Below are positions 6,733 to 13,415 of a DNA stretch of 16,413 nucleotides, piece by piece. The translations under genes were made by a program, and so were the position numbers. The first letter of the stretch is position 1. Every line of letters starts with the position of its first letter. This stretch comes from an uncultured Mycolicibacterium sp. GTDB lineage: Bacteria > Actinomycetota > Actinomycetes > Mycobacteriales > Mycobacteriaceae. The stretch lies in the NCBI RefSeq assembly GCF_937941905.1, contig NZ_CALDGS010000026.1, forward strand, positions 1 to 16,413, written 5' to 3'. The notes beneath the pieces are model-generated. The model ran no database searches, was not told where the DNA came from, and was given only the letters and a program-made list of their open reading frames with translations.

Positions 6733-7743
6733 TCAGCTCGTGGCGCTGCCCGCCCGCTTCGCGTCGCGCAGCCCGGCCCAGAACCGGGCCGCCTCCCGGA
6801 TCGACTCCTCCACCGGGCGCGGCTGCCAGCCCAGCTCGCGGCGGGCCTTGGAGCAGTCCAGCGGGGCCTCGGCGCGCATCAGCCGCAGCGAGGCCAGCGA
6901 GAGCCGCTCGTCGGTGCCGCGCAGCCGGCCCTTGACCGTGCCCAGCGTCGCGAGCAGGTAGGACACCGGCAGCGGCAGTGCCCGGGTCGGCGCGGGCATG
7001 CCCGCGGCCTCGGCGGCGATGCGCACCACCTCGGCATTGCTGATCATCTTCTCCGAGATCAGGTAACGCTCCCCGACCCGGCCGCGCTCGGCGGCCAGGA
7101 TGAGCGCCCGGGCGGCGTCGTCGATGCCCACCGCCTCCAGCTCGATGCCGCTCATGACGAACGGCAGCTTGCCGAACGCCGCTCCGGCGATCACCGCCCC
7201 GTGCGGGGTGCGGCCCCAGTCGCCGGCGCCGTAGGTGGTCGACACGCACATCGCCACCGCGGGCAGGCCGTGCTCGGCCGCGTACCGCAGCACCAGCCGC
7301 TCGGCCTGCACCCGGGACTGCACGTACGGGGTGAGCCCGCGCATCGAGGTGATCACGTCGTCCTCGGTCGACACCCGGCCGCGGCGGCGGGTGACGGTGA
7401 CGTAGCTGCTGGTGTAGACGAACCGGCGCAGCCCGGCGTTCTTGGCGATCTCCAGCACGTTGCGGGTGCCGTCGACGTTGGTGCGGAACAGCGGCGCCGG
7501 GTCGCGCAGCCAGCCGCGGGTGTCGACGACGCAGTAGTAGACGTCCTGCACCCCGTCCATCGCCGCGCGCAGGGTGTCGTCGCTCCAGATGTCGCCGACG
7601 AACCGGGTCACGGCCAGGTCGTCGATGCCGATCGTGTTGGCGCCCTCGCGCACCATGACCCGCACGTCGTGGCCGTCGCCCACCAGCTGGCGGGTGACGT
7701 GCGAGCCGAGGAATCCGTTGGCGCCGATGACCAGGACCGTCAC
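6733..7743 (-). CDS. NAD(P)-dependent epimerase/SDR family protein (Rv0139-like)
   Basis: 336 aa extended/atypical SDR. The nucleotide-binding motif GANGFLG is at residues 7-13. A TSS triad element (111-113) and a Tyr at 140 are present, but the active-site Lys is Arg (YVQSR, Y140-R144). Dihydroflavonol-4-reductase/3-beta-HSD-like proteins have this layout; the substrate is unknown. GTG 7743 overlaps the TGA of the upstream gene (GTGA, 7740-7743), and GGAGGT at 7749-7754 is spaced 5 nt, so the two genes are translationally coupled. Being co-transcribed with a SnoaL-like protein under a KstR-like box hints at steroid or lipid metabolism, but that is inference. An upstream extension of the frame into the neighbour is a shadow. 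Confidence 0.9.
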   Translation of the reverse strand: MTVLVIGANGFLGSHVTRQLVGDGHDVRVMVREGANTIGIDDLAVTRFVGDIWSDDTLRAAMDGVQDVYYCVVDTRGWLRDPAPLFRTNVDGTRNVLEIAKNAGLRRFVYTSSYVTVTRRRGRVSTEDDVITSMRGLTPYVQSRVQAERLVLRYAAEHGLPAVAMCVSTTYGAGDWGRTPHGAVIAGAAFGKLPFVMSGIELEAVGIDDAARALILAAERGRVGERYLISEKMISNAEVVRIAAEAAGMPAPTRALPLPVSYLLATLGTVKGRLRGTDERLSLASLRLMRAEAPLDCSKARRELGWQPRPVEESIREAARFWAGLRDAKRAGSATS

Positions 7744-8246
7744 TGCACACCTCCGTACTGGCGCATCCAGGCCTCGGCCTCCGGGGTGAGGGTGCCGAGC
7801 TCGGCGGCCTTGCGGCACCACTTCATCGCCGCCCGGGCGAAGCGCAACGGGTTGTAGACGTCCTCCTGCCGACACCACAGCCCGTCCCCGGCGTAGGTGA
7901 GGATGGAGATGTTGGTGGCGCTGATGACGGTGCCGTCGCCGGGGTCGCGCATCGGGTTGTCGAGCTCGCAGATGATCCGGCCGGTCGCCTCGTCGATGAC
8001 CGACCACAGCGACGGGAACGCGGTCATGTGGCTGCCCGGGAAGCTCTCCATCGTCTTCCAGATCCAGGCCCGGACCTGCTCGCGGCCGTGCATGGTGCCC
8101 GCGGCGTGCTCGACGTAGGTGACGTCGGGGGTGTACTGCGCCACCCAGGGGTCCCAGTCCCGGGTCTGTGCGGCCCGGTCGACCGTGGCTTCGAACTGCG
8201 CGAACGCCTCGGCCAGTTCCTCGCGGCTGAACGTGCCCACGCCCAT
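7740..8246 (-). CDS. SnoaL/NTF2-like protein (Rv0138-like)
   Basis: 168 aa from ATG 8246, or 166 aa from GTG 8240. A single SnoaL-like (NTF2-fold) domain: DWDPWVAQYTPDVTYVEHAA, then GTMHGREQVRAWI, is the typical start of the fold, with RIICELDNPMRDPGDGTVIS in the sheet. Such proteins are small-molecule isomerases, hydratases or binding proteins; no specific activity can be assigned. GTG 8240 lies 7 nt after TAGTTT (8248-8253), the same leaderless spacing seen for other genes here, so it may be the true start. No Shine-Dalgarno precedes either codon. It is the first gene of an operon with the SDR (4-nt overlap) and is divergent from msrA. A KstR-like palindrome overlaps its -10. Confidence 0.88.
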   Translation of the reverse strand: MGVGTFSREELAEAFAQFEATVDRAAQTRDWDPWVAQYTPDVTYVEHAAGTMHGREQVRAWIWKTMESFPGSHMTAFPSLWSVIDEATGRIICELDNPMRDPGDGTVISATNISILTYAGDGLWCRQEDVYNPLRFARAAMKWCRKAAELGTLTPEAEAWMRQYGGVQ

Positions 8247-8247
8247 C

Positions 8248-8253
8248 AAACTA
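8248..8253 (-). promoter_or_regulatory. Probable leaderless -10 (TAGTTT) of the SnoaL-SDR operon
   Basis: TAGTTT on the minus strand, then 7 nt, then GTG at 8240. It overlaps the palindrome 8252-8265 by two bases, so a protein bound there would block transcription. Confidence 0.5.
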
Positions 8254-8265
8254 GAACATGTTCTA
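8252..8265. promoter_or_regulatory. KstR-like operator TAGAACATGTTCTA
   Basis: A perfect 14-bp palindrome that fits the KstR consensus TNNAACNNGTTNNA (TetR-family repressor of sterol catabolism in mycobacteria and rhodococci). It lies upstream of the SnoaL-SDR operon and in the shared region with msrA. The motif is seen directly; KstR binding is inferred. Confidence 0.7.
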
Positions 8266-8364
8266 TCCCCCGGGGCGGGAATCCCCGGGCTCGGCCGGCC
8301 GTTGCAGGGTTGCGCCGCCCGGACGACTCGGCTTCGCTGGGTTGCGGGGGCGGACGGGTTGACG

Positions 8365-8371
8365 AAGGAGG
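8365..8371 (+). promoter_or_regulatory. Shine-Dalgarno of msrA (AAGGAGG)
   Basis: AAGGAGG, 4 nt before ATG 8376; it supports that start. Confidence 0.75.
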
Positions 8372-8375
8372 ACGC

Positions 8376-8891
8376 ATGACCGAGTACCAGCGGGCGATCC
8401 TGGCCGGGGGCTGCTTCTGGGGCATGCAGGAGCTGATCCGCAAGCAGCCGGGCGTGGTGTCCACCCGGGTGGGCTACACCGGCGGCGAGAACGACCACCC
8501 GACCTACCGCAACCATCCGGGCCACGCCGAGGCGGTGGAGATCGTCTACGACCCGGCCCGCACCAGCTACCGCGATCTGCTGGAGTTCTTCTTCCAGATC
8601 CACGACCCGACCACGCCGAACCGGCAGGGCAACGACATCGGCCCGAGCTACCGGTCGGCGATCTTCTACCTCGACGAGGAGCAGAAGCGCATCGCCGAGG
8701 ACACCATCGCCGACGTCGACGCCTCCGGGCTGTGGCCGGGCAAGGTGGTCACCGAGGTGACCCCGGCGTCGACGTTCTGGGAGGCCGAGCCGGAGCACCA
8801 GGACTACCTGCAGCGGTTCCCGAACGGCTACACCTGCCACTACCCGCGGCCGAACTGGAAGCTGCCCCGCCGCCAGACCACCGGCAGCTAG
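8376..8891 (+). CDS. msrA: Peptide-methionine (S)-S-oxide reductase MsrA
   Basis: 171 aa cytosolic repair enzyme that reduces the S-epimer of methionine sulfoxide in proteins with thioredoxin as donor. The catalytic motif GGCFWG is at residues 11-16 with C13 as nucleophile. C154 in GYTCHYP is the resolving cysteine; these are the only two cysteines. Other MsrA signatures are VGYTGG, then HAEAVEIVYDP, FFFQIHDPTT and QGNDIGPSYRSAIFY. Length and organisation match M. tuberculosis MsrA (Rv0137c). ATG 8376 follows AAGGAGG. It is divergent from the SnoaL-like gene, with the KstR-like palindrome about 110 bp upstream, and convergent with the P450 gene, with a 27-bp gap that holds no clear terminator. 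Confidence 0.98.
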   Translation: MTEYQRAILAGGCFWGMQELIRKQPGVVSTRVGYTGGENDHPTYRNHPGHAEAVEIVYDPARTSYRDLLEFFFQIHDPTTPNRQGNDIGPSYRSAIFYLDEEQKRIAEDTIADVDASGLWPGKVVTEVTPASTFWEAEPEHQDYLQRFPNGYTCHYPRPNWKLPRRQTTGS

Positions 8892-8918
8892 CGGATCCCC
8901 CTTTTCCCGCGAGCAGCG

Positions 8919-10247
8919 TTACCGGCGGGCGCGGACGGTGATCCGGCCGCCGCCGGCCGGGGTGTAGGCCACCCCGCGCGCGTGCACCTTCTCGTCCGGC
9001 GCGGTGGTGGGCTCGATGTCGCAGTGCCGCAACACCGTTCGCAGCACGATGTCCATCTCGACGTTGGCGAACACCGCCCCGACGCAGCGGCGGACACCGC
9101 CGCCGTAGGGCACCCAGGCCGCGGCGGGCGGGCGGGCGTCGGCGTAGCGGTCCGGGTCGAACCGCCACGGCTGCGGATACTCCTCGGCCCGCTCGTGCAG
9201 CTGCAGCAGGCTCACGATGATCGAGTAGCCGCGCGGGACCACCCACTCGCCGAGCTCGAACGCCGGGGCGTAGACGTGCCGGCCGGCGAAGTCGATGACC
9301 GTCCGGGTGCGCTGCACCTCCCAGATCACCCGCTGCCGGTAGCTGTTGTCGTCGCCGGCCCGGGCCTCGGCGACGAGCCGGTCGAGCACCTCGGGGTGGC
9401 GGGTGACCCGCTCGAACGCCCAGCCCAGCGTGGCGGCGGTGGTCTCGTGCCCGGCGGCCAGCAGGGTGAGCAGCTCGTCGGCCAGGTCCCGGCGCGACAG
9501 CGGCGCGCCGTCCTCGGTGCGGCTGCGCAGCAGCAGGCTCAGCACGTCGTCGCGGTGTTCGAGGTCCGGGTCTCGGGCCACCCGGTCGATCAGTTCGCCG
9601 ACGATCCGGTCGTAGTGGCGCCGGTAGTCGGCCAGCCGCCGCCACGGGCCGATGTTCGGCCGCCGGTGCGGCATCGGCAGCGCGCCCAGCCGTGAGCCCA
9701 GCGTCACCCACTCCGGCATCAGCTCGCGCATCTCGTGCAGCTGCTGTCCGTCGGCGCCGAACACCGTGCGCAGGATGACGTTGAGGGTGATCCGCATCAT
9801 CGACGGCAGCGTCGGAACCGGTCGTCCCAGCGGCCAGTCGGCGATCTCGCGCAACGTCTCCTCGGCGAAGATCTGCTCGTAGCGGCGGACGCTGCGGCCG
9901 TGGAACGGCGGGGTGAGCAGCCGGCGGCGGAGCCGGTGGTCCTCGCCGTCGAGTGCGAACACCGATCCGGCACCGAGCACCCGGCTCAGGTTCGGCTGGA
10001 TGTTGCCGAGGTCGGCGGGGTCGGCCGCGAAGACCTGCCGGGCCAGCTGCGGCTCGGCCACCACCACGGTGCGGCCGAAGACGGGCAGCTCGACGGTGAA
10101 CACCGGCCCGCAACGGCGGGCCATCCGGTGCACCGCCGCGCGGCGGGACAGCACGAACGCCAGCCCCTGGACCACGCGCGGGACGCGGGGGCGCGGGGGC
10201 AGCGGCCCGGCGGGCGCGAGCGCGGTGCGCGCCGCGGTGGTGGTCAT
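8919..10247 (-). CDS. Cytochrome P450 (CYP138-like)
   Basis: 442 aa haem monooxygenase. Motifs in order: I-helix AGHETT at 265-270 (oxygen activation), K-helix ExxR at E310-R313, and the haem-binding loop PYGGGVRRCVGA with the thiolate ligand C388. Tyr381 stands where most P450s have Phe. No membrane anchor is seen, so a soluble bacterial class I enzyme needing ferredoxin and reductase is expected; neither gene is nearby. Position beside msrA and divergent from a TetR gene matches Rv0136 (cyp138). ATG 10247 has GGGAGG at 10252-10257. Upstream in-frame codons are rejected because they cover the operator region. The physiological substrate is unknown. Two GGTAC-N6-GTACC operators lie in its promoter and leader. 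Confidence 0.95.
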   Translation of the reverse strand: MTTTAARTALAPAGPLPPRPRVPRVVQGLAFVLSRRAAVHRMARRCGPVFTVELPVFGRTVVVAEPQLARQVFAADPADLGNIQPNLSRVLGAGSVFALDGEDHRLRRRLLTPPFHGRSVRRYEQIFAEETLREIADWPLGRPVPTLPSMMRITLNVILRTVFGADGQQLHEMRELMPEWVTLGSRLGALPMPHRRPNIGPWRRLADYRRHYDRIVGELIDRVARDPDLEHRDDVLSLLLRSRTEDGAPLSRRDLADELLTLLAAGHETTAATLGWAFERVTRHPEVLDRLVAEARAGDDNSYRQRVIWEVQRTRTVIDFAGRHVYAPAFELGEWVVPRGYSIIVSLLQLHERAEEYPQPWRFDPDRYADARPPAAAWVPYGGGVRRCVGAVFANVEMDIVLRTVLRHCDIEPTTAPDEKVHARGVAYTPAGGGRITVRARR

Positions 10248-10251
10248 GCAC

Positions 10252-10257
10252 CCTCCC
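10252..10257 (-). promoter_or_regulatory. Shine-Dalgarno of the P450 gene (GGGAGG)
   Basis: GGGAGG, 4 nt before ATG 10247. It decides the start against an in-frame extension of 58 codons. Confidence 0.7.
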
Positions 10258-10263
10258 ATCGTC

Positions 10264-10279
10264 GGTACGTCCGTGTACC
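10264..10279. promoter_or_regulatory. Operator 1, GGTAC-N6-GTACC
   Basis: 16-bp inverted repeat (GGTAC GTCCGT GTACC) in the P450/TetR divergent region. It has the same form as 10296-10311, with centres 32 bp apart, about three helical turns. Probably bound by the adjacent TetR protein. Confidence 0.65.
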
Positions 10280-10293
10280 GGCTGTTGAGCGGT

Positions 10294-10322
10294 ACGGTAC
10301 CCCCAGGTACCACCGGCGGCAA
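10294..10322 (-). promoter_or_regulatory. Candidate promoter of the P450 gene
   Basis: TTGCCG (10317-10322) and TACCGT (10294-10299) on the minus strand, with an exact 17-bp spacer. Operator 2 lies across the spacer and -10, and operator 1 lies in the leader. Confidence 0.5.
10296..10311. promoter_or_regulatory. Operator 2, GGTAC-N6-GTACC
   Basis: 16-bp inverted repeat (GGTAC CCCCAG GTACC); second copy of operator 1. A further GGTAC half-site is at 10291-10295. It overlaps the candidate -10 elements for both divergent genes. Confidence 0.65.
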
Positions 10323-10338
10323 GGGACAATCACGGACC

Positions 10339-10938
10339 ATGGCGAGCGCTCCGACGGCCCCCTCGGCTCCCGAGGTGAGCCCGTTCCGCGCCCGGCTGCT
10401 CGACGGCCTGGCCGCCTCCATCGCCGAACGCGGCTACCGCGACACCACCGTCGCCGACATCGTCCGGCACGCGCGCACCTCCAAGCGCACCTTCTACGAC
10501 GAGTTCGCCGGCAAACAGGAGTGCTTCGTGGCGCTGCTCGTCGACGACGTGGCGCAGATGATCGCCGGCATCCGCGCGGCGGTCGACCCGGAGGCCGACT
10601 GGCGCGAGCAGGTCCGCCGGGCCGTCGGCGCCTACGTCGACCACATCGCCGCCCGGCCGGCGATCACCCTGGCCTGGATCCGCGATCTGCCCGCCCTCGG
10701 CGAGGTGGTGCGCACCATGGAGCCGGTCACCATGCACGACGTCACCGAGATGCTCATCGAGCTGAGCAGCGGCCCGGGGTTCCGCCGGGCCGGACTGGCG
10801 CCGCTGAGCCGGCCGATGGCGGTGTTCCTGGCCGGCGGGTTGCGCGAACTGGCCGCGCGGTTCGTCGAGGAGGGCCGCGATCTGCGCGAGCTCACCGCGC
10901 CCGCGGTCGCCGCGGCCACCGCCGTGCTGCGCGGCTGA
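10339..10938 (+). CDS. TetR-family regulator (Rv0135c-like), divergent from P450
   Basis: 199 aa. The N-terminal TetR helix-turn-helix is at about residues 36-56 (TTVADIVRHARTSKRTFYDE), followed by KQECFVALL and a divergent ligand-binding helical domain. It probably represses itself and the P450 gene: two identical-form inverted repeats occupy the 91-bp region between the two start codons. ATG 10339 has only a distant AAGGGA, about 12 nt upstream; a TTGAGC/TACCAC pair (10284-10289, 10308-10313) is a weak candidate promoter. It corresponds by place and strand to Rv0135c. The ligand is unknown, probably a substrate or product of the P450. It is convergent with the second TetR gene, with a structured terminator between. 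Confidence 0.93.
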   Translation: MASAPTAPSAPEVSPFRARLLDGLAASIAERGYRDTTVADIVRHARTSKRTFYDEFAGKQECFVALLVDDVAQMIAGIRAAVDPEADWREQVRRAVGAYVDHIAARPAITLAWIRDLPALGEVVRTMEPVTMHDVTEMLIELSSGPGFRRAGLAPLSRPMAVFLAGGLRELAARFVEEGRDLRELTAPAVAAATAVLRG

Positions 10939-10963
10939 ACCGGCCGGCGGCACCCCCCGCTCC

Positions 10964-11022
10964 GCGAGCAGACGCGTCCGCCCCCTGCGCGGGCGGACTT
11001 CGGGGGGGTTGCGTCTGCTCGC
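10964..11022. terminator. Nested inverted repeat between the two convergent TetR genes
   Basis: Outer arms GCGAGCAGACGC (10964-10975) and GCGTCTGCTCGC (11011-11022) are exact complements. Inner arms GTCCGCCC (10976-10983) and GGGCGGAC (10991-10998) are also exact, with a 12-nt G-rich bulge on one side. Its position between convergent stops suggests a bidirectional terminator. Confidence 0.72.
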
Positions 11023-11047
11023 CGGGGGAAGGGGTGCGGGGAACCGG

Positions 11048-11620
11048 CTAGCGGCGCAGCAGCAGCCGCGCCGACTTCTCCAGCCGCCGGGTCATGTCGT
11101 CGTAGGACGAGTAGCCCATGCCCACCCAGGCCATCGCGCCGATGTAGGCCAGCTCCAGCGACTCGATCACGTCGAAATCGGTCTGCGGGCCCAGCGCGGC
11201 GATCAGCCGCTCCCGGACGTCCCGGCCGATGCGCTGGCGCAGCGCCTCCACGTCCGGGTCCCGGCCGAGCAGGGCACTGGTCACCGCCGCGGAGAACTCC
11301 GGTTCGTCGGCGACCAGCGAGGCGATGTGCCGCAGCACCTCGATGACCCGGGTGGCCGGATCGTCCGACTCGTGCCGGGCCGGCGGGGAGGCCGACAGCC
11401 GCCGCCAAAACACCTCGGCGACAAGATGTTCCTTGGACGAGAAATAGGTGTAGGCGGTGGCGGCGCCGACACCGGCCTCCGCGGCGACGCGCCGCACCGT
11501 GAGCCCAGCGAATCCCTCGCGGTTCAACAACTCGACCGCGGCGCGGCCGAGGCGTTCGACGGTGTCGGCCTGCTTGGCGGTCAGACGGCGCCGAGTCGAC
11601 TCGAAGGTCGGATCGGACAC
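11048..11620 (-). CDS. TetR-family regulator, probable repressor of itself and the glycosyltransferase operon
   Basis: 190 aa. The helix-turn-helix is at about residues 41-60 (TVRRVAAEAGVGAATAYTYF), followed by SSKEHLVAEVFWRRL; the rest is a typical TetR ligand domain. GTG 11620 lies 8 nt after TAGCGT, a leaderless arrangement. An imperfect palindrome (minus strand CAGACATGTGTCCG, 11614-11627) begins directly after this -10 and covers the start codon. The same 11-mer GACATGTGTCC recurs at the promoter of the glycosyltransferase gene, so this protein is the likely regulator of that operon. It is divergent from the methyltransferase at 11674 with a 53-bp gap. Its ligand is unknown. Confidence 0.92.
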   Translation of the reverse strand: MSDPTFESTRRRLTAKQADTVERLGRAAVELLNREGFAGLTVRRVAAEAGVGAATAYTYFSSKEHLVAEVFWRRLSASPPARHESDDPATRVIEVLRHIASLVADEPEFSAAVTSALLGRDPDVEALRQRIGRDVRERLIAALGPQTDFDVIESLELAYIGAMAWVGMGYSSYDDMTRRLEKSARLLLRR

Positions 11621-11628
11621 ATGTCTGG
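11614..11628. promoter_or_regulatory. Operator of second TetR (imperfect GGACA-N2-TGTCY)
   Basis: Plus strand CGGACACATGTCTGG. It shares GACATGTGTCC (minus strand) with the site at 15447-15462 and sits at the same place relative to the -10, directly 3' of it. Confidence 0.6.
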
Positions 11629-11657
11629 ACGCTACTACAACGGGCCCGCCCCAGCAA
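11629..11657 (-). promoter_or_regulatory. Promoter of the second TetR gene
   Basis: TTGCTG (11652-11657), 17-bp spacer, TAGCGT (11629-11634) on the minus strand. The start codon is 8 nt beyond the -10. Confidence 0.5.
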
Positions 11658-11660
11658 CGC

Positions 11661-11666
11661 TAAGTT
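11661..11666 (+). promoter_or_regulatory. Leaderless -10 (TAAGTT) of the methyltransferase gene
   Basis: TAAGTT, then 7 nt (GGGGGGC), then ATG 11674. Same TANNNT-N7-ATG form as the ClC gene. Confidence 0.5.
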
Positions 11667-11673
11667 GGGGGGC

Positions 11674-12348
11674 ATGGACCGTACCGCCACCGCGTTGCCG
11701 GAGACCGCCGCCCGCCTGTTCGCCCTCGCCGAGGAGACCACCGGCTTCATGCCGGCCGACGAGGGCCGCGCCCTCTACGACGCCGCGGTCCGTTACCTCG
11801 GCACCGGCGTCGGCGTCGAAATCGGTACCTACCTTGGGAAATCGACGCTGCTGCTGGGTGCGGCGGCGCAGCAGACCGGCGGGCTGATCTACACCGTCGA
11901 CCACCACCACGGCTCCGAGGAACACCAACCCGGTTGGGAGTACCACGATCCCACGCTGGTCGACCCGGTCACCGGCCTGTTCGACACGCTGCCGCGGTTC
12001 CGGCACACCCTCGACGCCGCCGGCCTCGACGAGCATGTGGTCGCCGTCGTCGGGCGCTCCCCGGTGGTCGCGCGCGGATGGCGAACCCCGTTGCGGCTGT
12101 TGTTCATCGACGGCGGCCACACCGAGGAGGCCGCGCAGCGCGACTTCGACAACTGGGCCCGCTGGGTAGAGGTCGGCGGGGCGCTGGTGATCCACGACGT
12201 GTTCCCGAACCCCGCCGACGGCGGCCAGGCGCCGTACCACATCTACCGCCGCGCGGTCGACGGCGGGCAGTTCCGCGAGGTCGGCGTCACCGGCTCGATG
12301 CGGATCCTGGAGCGGACCGCCGGGACGCCGGGCGAGGCGGCCGGTTAA
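11674..12348 (+). CDS. Class I SAM-dependent methyltransferase (Methyltransf_24 type)
   Basis: 224 aa. SAM-binding motif I, EIGTYLGKST, is at residues 49-58, and FIDGGHTEEAAQRDFDNW starts at 144 with the family's conserved D146 and H149, then GGALVIHDVFPN. This set is typical of PF13578 enzymes, which modify sugars, macrolides and other small molecules. The acceptor is unknown. ATG 11674 is chosen over an in-frame TTG at 11665 because TAAGTT lies 7 nt before it. It is divergent from the second TetR and convergent with the toroid-protein gene: the two stop codons share TTAA (12345-12348). Context suggests a role in the same pathway as the glycosyltransferase operon, though it is on the other strand and has no close copy of the operator over its own promoter. 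Confidence 0.88.
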   Translation: MDRTATALPETAARLFALAEETTGFMPADEGRALYDAAVRYLGTGVGVEIGTYLGKSTLLLGAAAQQTGGLIYTVDHHHGSEEHQPGWEYHDPTLVDPVTGLFDTLPRFRHTLDAAGLDEHVVAVVGRSPVVARGWRTPLRLLFIDGGHTEEAAQRDFDNWARWVEVGGALVIHDVFPNPADGGQAPYHIYRRAVDGGQFREVGVTGSMRILERTAGTPGEAAG

Positions 12349-13415
12349 CGGCCGCCGACCGTACAGGCGCAGTCGAATTCGTCCTCGAGGCCGCGCGGCA
12401 GGTCGGCACCGCGGAAGATGCCGGCCGCCGCGGTGGCGTTCGACAGCGCGTCGGCGGCCAGGATGACCGCGGCCCCCGTCCAGGTGGTGCGCTCCTCCGG
12501 CCAGCGCTTGCCGTCGGCGAACACCAGCCCGGTCCAGTAGGAGCCGTCCTCCTCGCGCAGGTGGTGCATCGCGGCGAACTGCTCGTGCGCCTTCCGCTTC
12601 TCGCCGATGGCGTCCAGCGCCATGACGAGCTCGCAGGTCTCCGCACCGGTCACCCAGGGCCGGTCGTCCACACACCGCACGCCCAGGCCGGGCACGACGA
12701 AATCGTCCCAGCGCTCGGCGATCCGGGCGTGTGCACGCGGGCCGCGCAGCGCGCCGCCGAGCACCGGGTAGTACCACTCCATGGAGTGCCGGTCCTTGGG
12801 CGTGAACGAATCCTGATGCTCGACGATGGCGTGGCCGAGCCGCCCGACGGCGACCTCCCACTCCGGCCGGGGCTCGTTGAGGTAGCCGGCCAGGGCCAGC
12901 GCGCACCGGATGCTGTGGTGGATGCTCGCGCAGCCGGTCAGCAGCGCGTCCGGGGTGGGACCGTGCTCGGCGCTCTTGGCCCAGGCGATCTCGCCGTTGG
13001 GGCGCTGCAGTTCCAGCACGAAGTCGATGGCCTTGCTGACCACCGGCCACATCGTCTCGGCGAACCTGCGGTCCCGGGTGATCAGCACGTGGTGCCACAC
13101 CCCGGTCGCGATGTAGGCGCAGAAGTTGCTGTCGGCGTTGGGGTCCTCGATCACCCCGTTGCGCACCTGCAGCGGCCAGGAACCGTCCTCGCGCTGGGTG
13201 GTACGGCACCAGTCGAAGGCCGCGCGGGCCGGCTCGATCAGACCGGCCGCGGTGAGCGCCATCGCGCTCTCCACGTGGTCCCACGGATCGGTGTGCCCGC
13301 CCTCCGACCACGGGATGGCGCCCGACGGCTCCTGCGTCGCGGCGATGGACCGAGCCGTCTGCAGACACTGCTCGGGAGTGAAAACTCCGGCGACAGCCGG
13401 GATCTCATGCTCCAC
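12345..13415 (-). CDS. Alpha/alpha-toroid protein (often annotated 'prenyltransferase')
   Basis: 356 aa from GTG 13415, or 358 from TTG 13421. It is built of repeated helical hairpins with Trp/Gly-rich turns, for example QEPSGAIPWSEGGHTDPWDH near the N-terminus, REDGSWPLQV, QRPNGEIAWAK and REEDGSYWTGLVFADGKRW. These QxxxGxxxW-like turns are why relatives carry a prenyltransferase/squalene-cyclase label, but no DDxxD or DxDD motif is visible. The fold equally suits an (alpha/alpha)6 glycosidase- or glycan-binding protein, so the label should not be trusted. The tail DEFDCACTVGGR has a CxC. The start overlaps the upstream methyltransferase by 11 nt, so translation is probably coupled; GTG is preferred because a GGGGG lies 7 nt upstream. 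It is the third gene of the operon. Confidence 0.85.
   Translation of the reverse strand: MEHEIPAVAGVFTPEQCLQTARSIAATQEPSGAIPWSEGGHTDPWDHVESAMALTAAGLIEPARAAFDWCRTTQREDGSWPLQVRNGVIEDPNADSNFCAYIATGVWHHVLITRDRRFAETMWPVVSKAIDFVLELQRPNGEIAWAKSAEHGPTPDALLTGCASIHHSIRCALALAGYLNEPRPEWEVAVGRLGHAIVEHQDSFTPKDRHSMEWYYPVLGGALRGPRAHARIAERWDDFVVPGLGVRCVDDRPWVTGAETCELVMALDAIGEKRKAHEQFAAMHHLREEDGSYWTGLVFADGKRWPEERTTWTGAAVILAADALSNATAAAGIFRGADLPRGLEDEFDCACTVGGR

Noticed and set aside
9735..11051. 438-aa plus-strand frame across the P450 and TetR genes
   Set aside because: Runs antisense to the P450, through the operator region, and out of frame through the TetR; no motif.
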